The notes under the pieces: model-generated
Seen by the model: the letters and a program-made list of their open reading frames with translations, nothing else
What the model was told of the DNA's origin: nothing
Database searches by the model: none
Assembly: GCF_002899675.1 (NCBI RefSeq)
Contig: NZ_PKUU01000016.1
Coordinates: 1-64,000, forward strand
Direction of reading: 5' to 3'
Length of the DNA stretch: 64,000 nt
Source: Clostridium sp. chh4-2
Lineage (GTDB): Bacteria > Bacillota > Clostridia > Lachnospirales > Lachnospiraceae
Program-made: the position numbers and the translations under genes
In this document: positions 33,800-43,215 of the stretch, one piece after another
How the letters are laid out: each line of letters starts with the position of its first letter
How positions within the stretch are numbered: position 1 is the stretch's first letter

Positions 33800-35086
33800 A
33801 TGAAAATCAGCTATAAACGGGAAATGAACCACAACTATATGATCGTGGAATGCGAAGGAGACAGAAGCGGATATGCGGAAAAAATGATGGCTGGAAACCG
33901 TATAGAAGGTTTGCTGAAATTCCGTGTGAAATTAGTGGATAATGAGAAATTTTACTATTATGAAATAACCTCCCGCCAGCCGCTGAGCCGTCTGTTGAGC
34001 AGCCATTCTTTAAGGACTCCTGAGATCAGCCGTCTAATATTGGGAATCAGCCAGGTTTTGGAAAAAATAGACGCTTTTTTGTTAAATGAAGAGCAGATAC
34101 TTTTAGATCCTGAATATATCTATATGGATCCTGAGACCGACGAATTGGGACTTTGCCTGATTCCCGGTTACCATGGAGATTTTCCGTCTTCGTTGACGAA
34201 ACTGCTTCAGTATTTACTGGGAAAAGTGGATCATCAGGATAAAGAAAGCGTTGTGCTGGCATATGGCCTGTTTCAGGAGAGCCAAAAGGAAAACTATGGT
34301 ATGAAAGATCTTTTGAAACTGCTGTTTCCGGTGAACTGCCGGAATGATACGGCGCCTCAGCAGGAAGAACGTGTTCCAGAGCAGAAACGGGAGGAGGATA
34401 AAAAGGAAGAGATACGCCCATCATCTTTAAATAAGGATGCAGCAGCTCCAAAACAGAAAAAAAGAGTCTGGTATCAACTGCTCTTTCTTCCGTTTGGGAT
34501 ATTCGGACTTTATGCATGGGGCGGTTGGGATGAACTCTATAACAAATGGATATGGGTTGCCGCGATAGAGATTGTTATAGCCGTTTTTACCGCTTTGATG
34601 TGGAATAAAAAAACTGAGCCGGAGCAGAAGGAAAAAGTTCTATTTCAAAAAATGTCCCCATCTGAGTCCTGGCATATGGATTTTGAGGAGGAAGCGAGAG
34701 AAGAAAGCTGTGATGAAAGCCTGCAAAAAGCAGTATTTTCGACGGGATATAAAGAAGAAAACACTGTTTTGCTGGCGGAAACAGAGAAAAAAGACGGATT
34801 TCATAAATTAATAAGCCTACAGCCGGAAAGTTCTGATATACTTATAGAATATTATCCATTTATAATTGGAAAACAAGAAGGGATTGTCGACTATGTATTG
34901 CCAAAGGATACGGTCAGCCGTCTGCATGTACGTCTGGATGAACAGGAAGGGCATTATATGCTGACTGATCTGAATTCTACCAACGGAACGGTGGTCAATG
35001 GGGTGTTGCTGGATAACAATGCCTGTGTGGAACTGTCCTCCGGAGATGAGGTATATATTGCAGATGCGGCATACCGATTTTTGTAG
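33800..35086 (+). CDS. DUF6382 and FHA-domain protein of the Tad locus
   Basis: A 428-residue protein. Residues 1-175 form a conserved domain of the DUF6382 type found next to clostridial Tad genes; then a charged linker, two helices near 220-265, and a C-terminal FHA domain (about 350-428: DTVSRLHVRLDEQEGHYML, DLNSTNGTVVNG) with the usual SRLH and STNGT phosphothreonine-binding residues. It probably links a Ser/Thr kinase signal to pilus assembly; no kinase is encoded nearby. GGAGGAAAAG precedes the ATG. Confidence 0.8.
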   Translation: MKISYKREMNHNYMIVECEGDRSGYAEKMMAGNRIEGLLKFRVKLVDNEKFYYYEITSRQPLSRLLSSHSLRTPEISRLILGISQVLEKIDAFLLNEEQILLDPEYIYMDPETDELGLCLIPGYHGDFPSSLTKLLQYLLGKVDHQDKESVVLAYGLFQESQKENYGMKDLLKLLFPVNCRNDTAPQQEERVPEQKREEDKKEEIRPSSLNKDAAAPKQKKRVWYQLLFLPFGIFGLYAWGGWDELYNKWIWVAAIEIVIAVFTALMWNKKTEPEQKEKVLFQKMSPSESWHMDFEEEAREESCDESLQKAVFSTGYKEENTVLLAETEKKDGFHKLISLQPESSDILIEYYPFIIGKQEGIVDYVLPKDTVSRLHVRLDEQEGHYMLTDLNSTNGTVVNGVLLDNNACVELSSGDEVYIADAAYRFL

Positions 35087-35149
35087 ATTTATAGCTTTAA
35101 TTGTATTCATAAAAGTACGAAAAAGCGGATTTTTTGATAAAATAACGAC

Positions 35150-35178
35150 TTAACAAACAGAACATAGTATGTTAAAAT
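35150..35178 (+). promoter_or_regulatory. Promoter of the rhomboid-HIT-sigma genes
   Basis: TTAACA (35150-35155), 17 bases, TAAAAT (35173-35178), 29 bases before the rhomboid start codon. Confidence 0.55.
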
Positions 35179-35207
35179 ACTGCTGATGTATACAAAGGAG
35201 ATTTCAC

Positions 35208-35822
35208 ATGGGAAATGGGCGCAAAAGAAACATAGCTTATGTTAATGGCGCAATAATTGCTGTTAATGTAATCTGGTTTTTATATCTCGAATTGACTGGT
35301 TCTACGGATGATTTGAATTTCATGGTAGATCATGGCGCAATGTACGCTCCGTATGTGGTGGAATATAAGGAATACTACCGATTGTTTACATCTATATTTA
35401 TGCATTTTGGTATTGATCATATTTTGAATAATATGGTGATTTTATTTGTTTTGGGTGACAATTTGGAACGGGCGCTGGGCAAAATTAAATATTTGTTATT
35501 TTACATAGTTTGTGGGGTAGGTGCTAATATCATATCAATGCAGTTTAATATCAGCCAATACAGACATGTGGTTTCGGCAGGAGCGTCCGGTGCAATCTTT
35601 GGTGTAATCGGAGGCCTTTTATATGCAGTGGTCATTAACCGGGGACAATTGGAAGATTTAAGCACACGACAGCTTGTGATGGTTATCGTATGTTCTTTGT
35701 ATTTTGGATTTACCGGCAGCGGAGTGGATAATGTTGCACATGTATCAGGATTGATTTTGGGTATTTTGATGTCCATGATATTGTACAGAAAACCACGCGC
35801 ATACCGTGATTATGAAAGATAG
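35208..35822 (+). CDS. Rhomboid-family intramembrane serine protease
   Basis: A 204-residue protein with six predicted helices. The catalytic Ser lies in SAGASGAIFGVIGG and the catalytic His in VDNVAHVSGLILG; the loop-1 segment YYRLFTSIFMHFGIDHILNNM holds the conserved HxxxN feature. It would cleave membrane proteins within the bilayer. It starts a short plus-strand run with the HIT and sigma genes; AAAGGAGATTTCAC precedes the ATG. Confidence 0.9.
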   Translation: MGNGRKRNIAYVNGAIIAVNVIWFLYLELTGSTDDLNFMVDHGAMYAPYVVEYKEYYRLFTSIFMHFGIDHILNNMVILFVLGDNLERALGKIKYLLFYIVCGVGANIISMQFNISQYRHVVSAGASGAIFGVIGGLLYAVVINRGQLEDLSTRQLVMVIVCSLYFGFTGSGVDNVAHVSGLILGILMSMILYRKPRAYRDYER

Positions 35823-35842
35823 ATATTAGAAAGGAGGGTATT

Positions 35843-36262
35843 ATGAAAGACGACAATTGTATTTTTTGCAGGATTGCAGAGGGTGATATCCCATCTTCAA
35901 CGATCTATGAGGATGAGGATTTCAGAGCGATCCTGGATCTCGGTCCGGCATCGAAAGGACATGCATTGATTTTACCTAAAAATCATTATAAGGATGTTTG
36001 TGAGCTGGATGCAGATCTTGCGGCCAAGGTACTGCCTCTGGCAGGAAAAATCGGGGCTGCAATGAAAGAAAAATTAGGCTGCGCAGGCTTCAATCTGGTT
36101 CAGAATAATGGATCGGAGGCGGGCCAAACCGTATATCATTTCCATATGCATATTATTCCCCGCTACGAGAGTGGTCCGGCTATGGTTACTTGGAATCCGG
36201 GCAGTGCTGCATCAGAGGAGTTAGAGGAAACAGCAAAGCTGCTCCGTGATGCGCTGAAATAA
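35843..36262 (+). CDS. HIT-family nucleotide hydrolase
   Basis: A 139-residue HIT protein. The catalytic triad motif HFHMHIIPRY (near 97-106) and the N-terminal CIFCRIAEGDIPSS are characteristic of the Hint branch, which hydrolyses adenosine phosphoramidates. It lies 20 bases after the rhomboid gene with AAAGGAGGGTATT before the ATG. Confidence 0.92.
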   Translation: MKDDNCIFCRIAEGDIPSSTIYEDEDFRAILDLGPASKGHALILPKNHYKDVCELDADLAAKVLPLAGKIGAAMKEKLGCAGFNLVQNNGSEAGQTVYHFHMHIIPRYESGPAMVTWNPGSAASEELEETAKLLRDALK

Positions 36263-36288
36263 AATATAATTACTTTTAGGAGAAAGAT

Positions 36289-36810
36289 ATGCAACAAGAT
36301 GATGATCAGGTGTTGCGTACCATGTATAAAGATTTTGAACCAATCCTACGTACTATTGCCAAGAATCAGGGAGTCTTTGTCGATGATATAGACGACATGA
36401 TTCAAGAAACTTATTTAGCTTATTATCTGAAGTATCCTTTGGACTGGAATGAAAAGCAGAAAAAGGCTATGCTTGTCAGAATATTGAAGAACAAATGTAT
36501 CGATTTATTTAGAAGAAGATCCCATTATGATATGGTGAGCATGGATACGGAAGAACCATTTGATGAGACGAAGATAGTTGCCAATAAAACGACAAAAGAT
36601 GTTTTGGATACGCTGGCGAATGATGAAACATTAATGGAGATCAGAAAAGAGATCCAGGAGATGAAGAAGGACTGGCGGGATGTGGCTATTCTATATTTTG
36701 TTGAGGAACGGCCAATAGAAGAAATATGTCTGATCCTGGAAATATCAGAACCGGCTTTGCGGATGAGGATTTCCAGAATCAGAAAATACTTTAGAGACAC
36801 ATTCAAATAA
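36289..36810 (+). CDS. RNA polymerase sigma-70 family (ECF-type) factor
   Basis: A 173-residue factor. Region 2 is near residues 10-75 (IDDMIQETYLAYY, ILKNKCIDLFRRR) and region 4 near 115-170 (DWRDVAILYFVEERPIEEI, ISEPALRMRISRIRKY). TAGGAGAAAGAT precedes the ATG. Its end is 2 bases from murG on the opposite strand. A candidate membrane anti-sigma-like protein lies beyond murG at 37994-38794 rather than directly downstream as is usual. Confidence 0.85.
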   Translation: MQQDDDQVLRTMYKDFEPILRTIAKNQGVFVDDIDDMIQETYLAYYLKYPLDWNEKQKKAMLVRILKNKCIDLFRRRSHYDMVSMDTEEPFDETKIVANKTTKDVLDTLANDETLMEIRKEIQEMKKDWRDVAILYFVEERPIEEICLILEISEPALRMRISRIRKYFRDTFK

Positions 36811-36812
36811 GC

Positions 36813-37883
36813 TTAGCCCGCATTTGTATAGGACTCGATCAGGGCGATGATAGTGCCAACAGCATCATTTAATGTACTTTGTTCCATATTTGTAGTGAAT
36901 TCCTGACGTCTATTGTAGGTGGATACTATAGCCTGATAGAGGGAGTCTTCATTCAAAGATTCTTCTTCCAACAAAGTGCTGAATCCCTGTTTTTCAAAGG
37001 ATTTGGCATTTAGGATTTGATCGCCTCTGCTGGCTGCAGCTGACAAAGGAATTAAGATGTTAGGTTTTCTGAGCGCCAGTATTTCGCAGATAGAATTGGC
37101 GCCAGCCCGGGATATCACTAAATCCGCGACTGCGAAGAGATGCTTTAATGGAGCGTCCACATATTCATACTGTACATATCCGGTAGTTCCGATCAGACTC
37201 TCGTCCAGATTGCCCTTTCCGCAGATATGTATCACCTGGAATTGTTCTAGTAATTTTTTTAAAATGGATCGAACGACTGTATTTACGGTGACAGAGCCAA
37301 GACTTCCTCCTATGACCATAATTACCGGCTTATTGGCTGATAAGTGGGCATACTGAAGTCCCGACAGACGGTCTCCTTGTAAAAGTTCTTTACGAATAGG
37401 CGAACCGGTAAGCACAGCTTTTTCTTCGGGAAGATAGTTCAGAGTTTCCGGGAAATTACAGCATACTTTTTTTGCCGATGGAATACAAAGTTTGTTGGCC
37501 AGTCCGGGAGTCATGTCTGATTCATGGATAATGACAGGGATTTTATAATGCTTAGCGGCTAATACTACAGGTACTGCAACGAAACCACCTTTAGAAAATA
37601 CGATATCAGGTTTGTGTTTTTTTAGAAGTTTTAACGCTTCCCCATATCCTTTTACAACACGAAATGGGTCGGAGAAGTTTTTAATATCAAAATAACGGCG
37701 TAATTTACCAGAAGATATTCCGTCATAGGGAATGCCGGCTTCTTCGATTAATTTACGCTCAATTCCCTGATAGGAACCGATATAGTGGATTTCATATCCC
37801 AGTTCCTTCAATGAGGGAACCAATGCAAGATTCGGGGTAACATGGCCGGCTGTACCACCGCCGGTTAAAATGATTTTTTTCAT
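36813..37883 (-). CDS. murG: UDP-GlcNAc transferase of peptidoglycan synthesis (MurG)
   Basis: A 356-residue GT28 enzyme that adds GlcNAc to lipid I at the inner face of the membrane. The N-terminal GGGTAGHV loop, the motif HESDMTPGLANKL, GGSLGS, and the C-terminal SRAGANSICEILALRKP region are classic. It stands outside the usual division/cell-wall cluster and is convergent with the sigma gene. GGAGGCAGCACACT precedes the ATG. Confidence 0.93.
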   Translation of the reverse strand: MKKIILTGGGTAGHVTPNLALVPSLKELGYEIHYIGSYQGIERKLIEEAGIPYDGISSGKLRRYFDIKNFSDPFRVVKGYGEALKLLKKHKPDIVFSKGGFVAVPVVLAAKHYKIPVIIHESDMTPGLANKLCIPSAKKVCCNFPETLNYLPEEKAVLTGSPIRKELLQGDRLSGLQYAHLSANKPVIMVIGGSLGSVTVNTVVRSILKKLLEQFQVIHICGKGNLDESLIGTTGYVQYEYVDAPLKHLFAVADLVISRAGANSICEILALRKPNILIPLSAAASRGDQILNAKSFEKQGFSTLLEEESLNEDSLYQAIVSTYNRRQEFTTNMEQSTLNDAVGTIIALIESYTNAG

Positions 37884-37993
37884 AGTGTGCTGCCTCCAAT
37901 ATAAATATATTTATTATACTAAACGTTAAGACCAAAAAGTCAACCCCAAAGCGGATGGGAACTAACGGTCAAATTGTAATTATGAGGTGTTCT

Positions 37994-38794
37994 GTGGATA
38001 ATAATAGTAAAAATAACATAAATGACAATTCCATAGACGAGAAGTTGAAAACAGCGTTCGGCTATAGCGATGAACAGCTGCTGGCTGAATTCGAGGCCGC
38101 AGAAGCACAATGGAAAGCGTCCCCGGAGCTGCAGGAGGAATTAAAGGCTCCTGAAGGCGAACTTGAAAAAATTCTGGCTATGGCCCACGAACGCCGTCAA
38201 GAACAAGAGGGGAAGAAAAAGCGTCATTTCAGGTTACGCAATGCTTGGAAGCCTTTACTGGTGGCCGCCTTGTTGGGTGCGTTGGTTATGTCATCTGGGA
38301 TTGGGGGATCGGCGAAGAGGAGTTATGAGTATAAGAAGAGGGAGAGTGATATATCTAGTAAGGTTGTGTGGAATAATTCAGAAAATTTAGTTAAGTATGG
38401 AAAATCTAAAGAGGCGTATCAATATATTGAAGAAAATTTAGGTATTAATGTAATATGTTTTAATGAGTTACCGGAAGGTCTAACATATAAATATCTTACA
38501 TCGGGACAAAACTATGCCGTCTTGACATATGAAAACGATGATAAAAGGGTGAGTTTAACAGAAGTGAGATATTCTATTGATAATTCTGGTGCTACATATG
38601 CAGATACGGATTCTTATACAACTATTTATAATAAGTTTTTAGAGTTAGATATTCCTATCAGAAAAAATATATTGCAAGATGGGCAGATTGAATATACATC
38701 TGATTTTGAGCTGGAAAATGCATATTATAGCATAAGTGGAAATGTTTCGGAGGAAAGTTTTATTACAATTGTTAAAAGCTTATATTTTAAATAG
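37994..38794 (+). CDS. DUF4367-type membrane protein, possible anti-sigma factor
   Basis: About 266 residues from GTG 37994 (GAGGTG just upstream; an ATG at 37982 has no site). The N-terminus (IDEKLKTAFGYSDEQLLAEF) is cytoplasmic, one helix lies near 95-112, and a ~150-residue exterior domain ends in a DUF4367-like fold (SGQNYAVLTYENDDKRVSL). Lachnospiraceae proteins of this design often accompany sigma-70 factors. Codon use becomes A/T-richer after the membrane helix than before it. Role inferred. Confidence 0.6.
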   Translation: MDNNSKNNINDNSIDEKLKTAFGYSDEQLLAEFEAAEAQWKASPELQEELKAPEGELEKILAMAHERRQEQEGKKKRHFRLRNAWKPLLVAALLGALVMSSGIGGSAKRSYEYKKRESDISSKVVWNNSENLVKYGKSKEAYQYIEENLGINVICFNELPEGLTYKYLTSGQNYAVLTYENDDKRVSLTEVRYSIDNSGATYADTDSYTTIYNKFLELDIPIRKNILQDGQIEYTSDFELENAYYSISGNVSEESFITIVKSLYFK

Positions 38795-38805
38795 GAGAGG
38801 CGAAA

Positions 38806-39312
38806 ATGAAAAACTATAGTATCAAGAAATTGTTATGCTTAATAGTAGTATTATCAATGTTTACAGCAATGCCTGCTTTAGCAGCGGAGGAAACTACTCT
38901 TTTACCAGAAGGGCAGTCAGTTTCACTTAACATAGAAGGGATTGAACCTAGAGGTCTATTAATAGCAACTAGGGTTGCAAGTATTGCAAATAATGAAGAT
39001 GGAACATTAGATGTATATGGTCAAATAATTGCACATACGACATTAGATTATGCATCTATTACGCTTTATTTAGAGCGGTATGACTTCGATGTTGATGATT
39101 GGGTATTTGTATCTAGTAAGGATGCAGAGTTTACGTTGGAAGAAATGGGCGAAGCATTTATGGGGGTACCGACTGCATCATATACGTTGTCGGGCGGTAT
39201 TGAACCAGGAAATTATTATCGGATACGAGGTATCTATATAGCTAAGAAAGATGGCAGAAGGGAGTCTGCTAATGCAGAAACCGACGGCGTTCTTTTAACT
39301 AAAATAAAGTAA
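38806..39312 (+). CDS. Secreted protein, possibly DUF6147-like
   Basis: A 168-residue protein with a signal peptide ending MPALAAEET (cleavage near residue 27). The rest is predicted to be beta-rich with a pattern seen in small secreted Lachnospiraceae proteins (RVASIANNEDGTLDVYGQI, YYRIRGIYIAKKDG). It follows the DUF4367 protein by 11 bases with ATAGGAGAGG before the ATG, so the two form one operon. It is A/T-rich like the second half of its neighbour. Function unknown; the DUF label is tentative. Confidence 0.6.
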   Translation: MKNYSIKKLLCLIVVLSMFTAMPALAAEETTLLPEGQSVSLNIEGIEPRGLLIATRVASIANNEDGTLDVYGQIIAHTTLDYASITLYLERYDFDVDDWVFVSSKDAEFTLEEMGEAFMGVPTASYTLSGGIEPGNYYRIRGIYIAKKDGRRESANAETDGVLLTKIK

Positions 39313-39329
39313 ATATTTCCAAAAAGTAA

Positions 39330-39372
39330 AGGTTGTTCTGAGGGGGATTCTCTTGTAGAACAACCTTTCTTT
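39330..39372 (+). terminator. Intrinsic terminator after the secreted protein
   Basis: AGGTTGTTCT pairs exactly with AGAACAACCT around a 17-base loop and is followed by TTCTTT. Confidence 0.7.
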
Positions 39373-39457
39373 CAATAATTTGCAATTAAAACAGGTGTTA
39401 AAGGATTAACTAAAATGCTATGACTTCAGGTCATCGCCTCCCTTGCCTTTTACCCCC

Positions 39458-39706
39458 CTACTTATGTTCTTCCTTATACTTCTTCAACGCCTTCGCCAAC
39501 TGATCCGGACAGGAAGTCGGTCTCGGCCCACAGTGAATCCCCTCCATCCGTGCGATAGCATCGTCAATATTCATTCCTTCAATCAAACGGGCAACGCCCT
39601 GAGTATTACCGGCGCATCCGCCTACAAATTCCACATTTACAACTTTATTATCTTTCACCTCAAAATTAATTTCGCGGGAGCAGACGCCTTGGGTTTTAAA
39701 ATTCAT
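39458..39706 (-). CDS. TSCPD-domain protein (TIGR03905-like)
   Basis: An 82-residue protein from ATG 39706, chosen because GGAGGTATTCACAC lies just upstream; the frame is open further but without a site. The sequence (VCSREINFEVKDNKVVNVEF, GGCAGNTQGVARLIEGM, CGPRPTSCPDQLAKAL) matches the TSCPD domain, related to the C-terminal part of ribonucleotide reductases. Four cysteines suggest metal or redox chemistry; the function is not known. Confidence 0.82.
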   Translation of the reverse strand: MNFKTQGVCSREINFEVKDNKVVNVEFVGGCAGNTQGVARLIEGMNIDDAIARMEGIHCGPRPTSCPDQLAKALKKYKEEHK

Positions 39707-39882
39707 GTGTGAATACCTCCATATATGTTTATAATCAATGATAGAGTGCCTGCTCAACAAAAAGATGAGGAAAGGGCCCTATACCTATTAGATTATGCTA
39801 TGAAGGAGAATTATTGTCAAGAACTGTGATTTCTGTTATAATTATCGAATTCGTAGAAAAAATTAAGTGGGACAAGGCTTTT

Positions 39883-39931
39883 AACCGGGTACAGCCTATC
39901 CTTGAGGCTAAGGGACATTGTACAGCCGGTT
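39883..39931. other. Long hairpin upstream of mtnN
   Basis: AACCGG (39883-39888) pairs with CCGGTT (39926-39931) and GTACA (39889-39893) with TGTAC (39919-39923). An inner AGCCT/AGGCT pair adds to the fold. No T-run follows. It may be an mRNA leader structure or an intergenic palindrome. The rest of 39761-39990 shows only A/T-rich sequence and no gene. Confidence 0.45.
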
Positions 39932-39990
39932 TGGCTTTGCTCTATTTGTGTTAATTGAATGGCTATAATAGATCAGAAGGAGCGTTATAT

Positions 39991-40692
39991 ATGATAGGAA
40001 TTATCGGAGCAATGGAAGAAGAAGTGAGTAAATTGAAAGACATGATGACCGGTGTGCAGGTGCAGGAAGCGGCAGGCATGAGCTTTGTACAGGGAAAATT
40101 AGAGGGAAAAGAGATTGTTGTGGTGCGTTCAGGTATTGGCAAGGTGAATGCGGCATTATGCAGTCAGATTTTGGTGAACCTATATGGAGTGTCTGCGATC
40201 ATCAATACAGGTATTGCGGGATCTTTGAAGGCGGAAATCAATATCGGGGATATCGTTTTGTCCAGCGACGCTTTGCAGCATGATGTGGATGCAACCACAT
40301 TTGGATATGCTCCGGGGCAAATTCCGAGAGTGGACACATTTTCATTCCCAGCTGATGAGGGGCTGATAAAATTAGCAGAGAAGTGCTGCAGAGAAGTGAA
40401 TCCTGAGATCGGAACCTGGGTGGGCAGAGTGGTCAGCGGTGATCAGTTTATTTCAGATAAGGAAAAAAAGAACTGGATTCATTCGACATTTGACGGATAC
40501 TGTACGGAGATGGAGGGGGCTGCGATTGCTCAGGCGGCTTATCTGAACAAGGTTCCCTATCTGGTGATCCGTGCCATTTCAGACAAGGCGGACGACAGCG
40601 CCAGCATTGATTATCCGATATTTGAGGCAGCGGCCATTGAGCACAGCGTTCGGTTGGTTGCGGCCATGATTAAGGAGATGAATGAACTTTAA
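39991..40692 (+). CDS. mtnN: 5'-methylthioadenosine/S-adenosylhomocysteine nucleosidase
   Basis: A 233-residue enzyme from ATG 39991 (GAAGGAGCGTTATAT upstream). MIGIIGAMEEEV at the start, the GIGKVNAA and NTGIAGSL loops, the ribose-binding MEGAAIAQ and the catalytic Asp in RAISDKADDSA are complete. It removes adenine from methylthioadenosine and S-adenosylhomocysteine in methyl-cycle recycling and autoinducer-2 precursor formation. It appears monocistronic. Confidence 0.95.
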   Translation: MIGIIGAMEEEVSKLKDMMTGVQVQEAAGMSFVQGKLEGKEIVVVRSGIGKVNAALCSQILVNLYGVSAIINTGIAGSLKAEINIGDIVLSSDALQHDVDATTFGYAPGQIPRVDTFSFPADEGLIKLAEKCCREVNPEIGTWVGRVVSGDQFISDKEKKNWIHSTFDGYCTEMEGAAIAQAAYLNKVPYLVIRAISDKADDSASIDYPIFEAAAIEHSVRLVAAMIKEMNEL

Positions 40693-40838
40693 AATGGGTT
40701 CAACTATAAGTTAATAATCGATTTATGCGAGAATTTGACGAACGATTCTAGGCTCTCTGATCTTCCCAAACGGAAAACAGGTGGTTATAATGATACCTAT
40801 CTGGAAAATATCCGGGAAAAGAAAGGGGAGCTTTTATT

Positions 40839-41675
40839 ATGCTACAATTTTTAGAAACAGGAAAAGCACTTTACTTGTTAGCCGCCGTTTGTTTATTAGG
40901 AATGTTCAGCCGGCTGGTAACACGTAACCTCTACAAAAGATTGATTAAAGAAACCGACAATATGACTCTTACTAAGAACAAATACCTGAGAGATCTGAAA
41001 CAGAAGACCGAAAGTACATACCGGCTAAGCGGAGGAATCCGAAATATTCGTGCATACATAGAGAAACAGATTTACAGTTACCGTTTCATGGGAATTTCCT
41101 TAAATGGATGGGGGAATATTTCCGCCCAGCTGATGTTCCTCAACTTTATTGCCGGTGGTGTGCTGGCGTTCGCTTCTTATTGGTACCGATGCGATTCTTA
41201 TTATGTCGTCTTGTATGGCTCAGCCGGAATCCTCCTCGGTATGCTTACCATGATGGTGGATTCCGGCCTTAACCTGGCGGAGCGCAGACAGCAGCTTTTA
41301 GCCGGAATGCAGGATTATATGGAAAATACGCTTTTGATCCGTCTGTCCCAGGAATCAAAAACGGAGCCTTTAAGTGAAGAAGACAGTTCAGCGCAGGAAA
41401 ACACCAGAAACAGCGCCAGAGAAAGGACAGGCAGTACCGTGCTTCCGGAAAGAAAGCGGGGAGCCAGAAACCGTAGGGAACCGGTGCAGGTACAAGTACA
41501 GGCTGCAGAACCGGCTGAATCGCAGGCAAAACGGGATGTGGACTATTTGAAACAGAGTTTGGAACAGATTGCGGCCAGCAGGGAAAAAAGAAAGGCGGAT
41601 GACAGCTGGATTAAAGAACTCAATCAGGACGAGCTGCAGTTGATCGGAGAGATAATCCGGGAATATCTGGCTTGA
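40839..41675 (+). CDS. Conserved-looking membrane protein of unknown function
   Basis: A 278-residue protein not assigned to a family. A helix lies near residues 7-24, a basic cytoplasmic segment follows, then two helices near 93-143 and a long charged tail with Gln/Glu/Arg-rich low-complexity sequence (about 175-240) and an acidic end. GAAAGGGGAGC precedes the ATG. The pgi promoter overlaps its last codons. It could be a scaffold or envelope protein; there is no catalytic signature. Confidence 0.6.
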   Translation: MLQFLETGKALYLLAAVCLLGMFSRLVTRNLYKRLIKETDNMTLTKNKYLRDLKQKTESTYRLSGGIRNIRAYIEKQIYSYRFMGISLNGWGNISAQLMFLNFIAGGVLAFASYWYRCDSYYVVLYGSAGILLGMLTMMVDSGLNLAERRQQLLAGMQDYMENTLLIRLSQESKTEPLSEEDSSAQENTRNSARERTGSTVLPERKRGARNRREPVQVQVQAAEPAESQAKRDVDYLKQSLEQIAASREKRKADDSWIKELNQDELQLIGEIIREYLA

Positions 41676-41700
41676 GACTTGAGGGGAGATGTGCTATAAT
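41672..41700 (+). promoter_or_regulatory. Promoter of pgi
   Basis: TTGAGA (41672-41677), 17 bases, then TATAAT (41695-41700) with a TG at the extended -10 position. It overlaps the stop of the preceding membrane-protein gene. Confidence 0.65.
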
Positions 41701-41751
41701 CTAGCTAATAAACTTGTCAATTTTATAACGTACAAGAAGGAGAAGAACATC

Positions 41752-43101
41752 ATGAGTAAAGAAATAACATTTGATTATTCAAAAGCTACTGGTTTTATCT
41801 CAGCAGAAGAATTGGATAATATGAAAGCCACCGTTGAGTGTGCCAAGAAAGTGCTGACAGAAAAAACAGGAGCAGGTAATGATTTTCTTGGTTGGATTGA
41901 TTTGCCGGTAGATTATGATAAGGACGAATTTGACCGGATCAAAAAGGCTGCGGCAAAGATCCAGAGCGATTCAGATGTATTGCTGGTAGTTGGTATCGGC
42001 GGTTCTTACCTTGGTGCAAGAGCGGCAATTGAGTTTTTGACAAACAGTTTTTATAATGTGCTGGACAAGGAGACACGTAAAACTCCGGAGATTTATTTTG
42101 TAGGCAACAGTATCAGCAGTAAGTACATAAAGGATTTGCAGGCAGTGCTTGCAGGGAAAGATTTTTCCATTAATATTATATCCAAATCGGGTACTACTAC
42201 TGAACCTGCCATCGCTTTCCGTGTATTTAAGGAAATGTTAATAGAGAAATATGGCAAAGAAGAAGCCAATAAACGTATTTACGCAACCACTGACAAAGCC
42301 AGAGGTGCATTGAAGAATCTGGCAACTCAGGAAGGCTATGAAAGCTTCGTAGTTCCTGATGATGTAGGCGGACGTTTCTCCGTACTCACAGCAGTTGGTT
42401 TGCTTCCAATAGCAGTCAGCGGTGCGGATATTGATCAGTTAATGGAAGGCGCGGCTTCTGGAAGAGCAAAAGCGCTTGAGACTCCATATGAGAGCAATCC
42501 GGCTATGCTGTACGCAGCAATCCGCAACATTTTATTGAGAAAAGGTAAGAATGTTGAAGTTGTTGCCAATTATGAACCAAGCCTTCATTATGTTTCTGAA
42601 TGGTGGAAACAGTTATTTGGTGAAAGTGAAGGCAAGGACCAGAAGGGTATTTTCCCGGCTGCAGTAGATTTAACCACAGATTTACATTCTATGGGACAGT
42701 TCATTCAGGATGGCGCGCGCATCATGTTTGAAACTGTTATCAATGTAGAGGAATCACAGGCTGAGATCGTTTTGAAGGAAGAAGAAGTTGATACGGACGG
42801 TATGAACTATCTTGCCGGAAAGACCGTTGATTTCGTCAATAAGAGTGCCATGAACGGTACCATTCTGGCACATACGGATGGTCAGGTTCCGAACCTGAAA
42901 GTCAACGTACCGGAGCAGAACGCTTATTATCTCGGACAGTTATTCTACTTCTTTGAATTTGCATGTGGTCTGAGCGGATATATCCTCGGTGTGAATCCGT
43001 TCAACCAGCCAGGTGTGGAGAGCTATAAGAAAAATATGTTCGCATTACTTGGAAAACCTGGTTATGAAGCAGAACGGGAAGTTTTGTTAAAGAGATTATA
43101 A
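41752..43101 (+). CDS. pgi: Glucose-6-phosphate isomerase
   Basis: A 449-residue enzyme from ATG 41752 (AGAAGGAGAAG upstream). [32 protein letters not shown] (phosphate loop) and the catalytic segments [17 protein letters not shown] and the His-containing Phe/His region near [10 protein letters not shown] are typical of the short Firmicute form. It interconverts glucose-6-P and fructose-6-P in glycolysis. Monocistronic, with its own promoter. Confidence 0.96.
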   Translation: MSKEITFDYSKATGFISAEELDNMKATVECAKKVLTEKTGAGNDFLGWIDLPVDYDKDEFDRIKKAAAKIQSDSDVLLVVGIGGSYLGARAAIEFLTNSFYNVLDKETRKTPEIYFVGNSISSKYIKDLQAVLAGKDFSINIISKSGTTTEPAIAFRVFKEMLIEKYGKEEANKRIYATTDKARGALKNLATQEGYESFVVPDDVGGRFSVLTAVGLLPIAVSGADIDQLMEGAASGRAKALETPYESNPAMLYAAIRNILLRKGKNVEVVANYEPSLHYVSEWWKQLFGESEGKDQKGIFPAAVDLTTDLHSMGQFIQDGARIMFETVINVEESQAEIVLKEEEVDTDGMNYLAGKTVDFVNKSAMNGTILAHTDGQVPNLKVNVPEQNAYYLGQLFYFFEFACGLSGYILGVNPFNQPGVESYKKNMFALLGKPGYEAEREVLLKRL

Positions 43102-43122
43102 TTTCCAGTGAATATAAAATTA

Positions 43123-43147
43123 AGGCGTCCGGAATCGACCGGGCGCC
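43123..43147. terminator. Hairpin between convergent pgi and transglycosylase genes
   Basis: GGCGTCCGG pairs with CCGGGCGCC (one wobble) around AATCGA. The T-run on the plus strand is short (GATTTTA), so termination there would be moderate. Confidence 0.55.
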
Positions 43148-43215
43148 TGATTTTACGTTATGGATGTTATATGGATCTGTTAATGCAGCCGGGGTATGAA
43201 CACGGCTATAGAATT

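Noticed and set aside
39443-39712. 89-residue plus-strand frame near the TSCPD gene
   Set aside because: Antisense to the TSCPD coding sequence, which has a good ribosome site and conserved cysteines.
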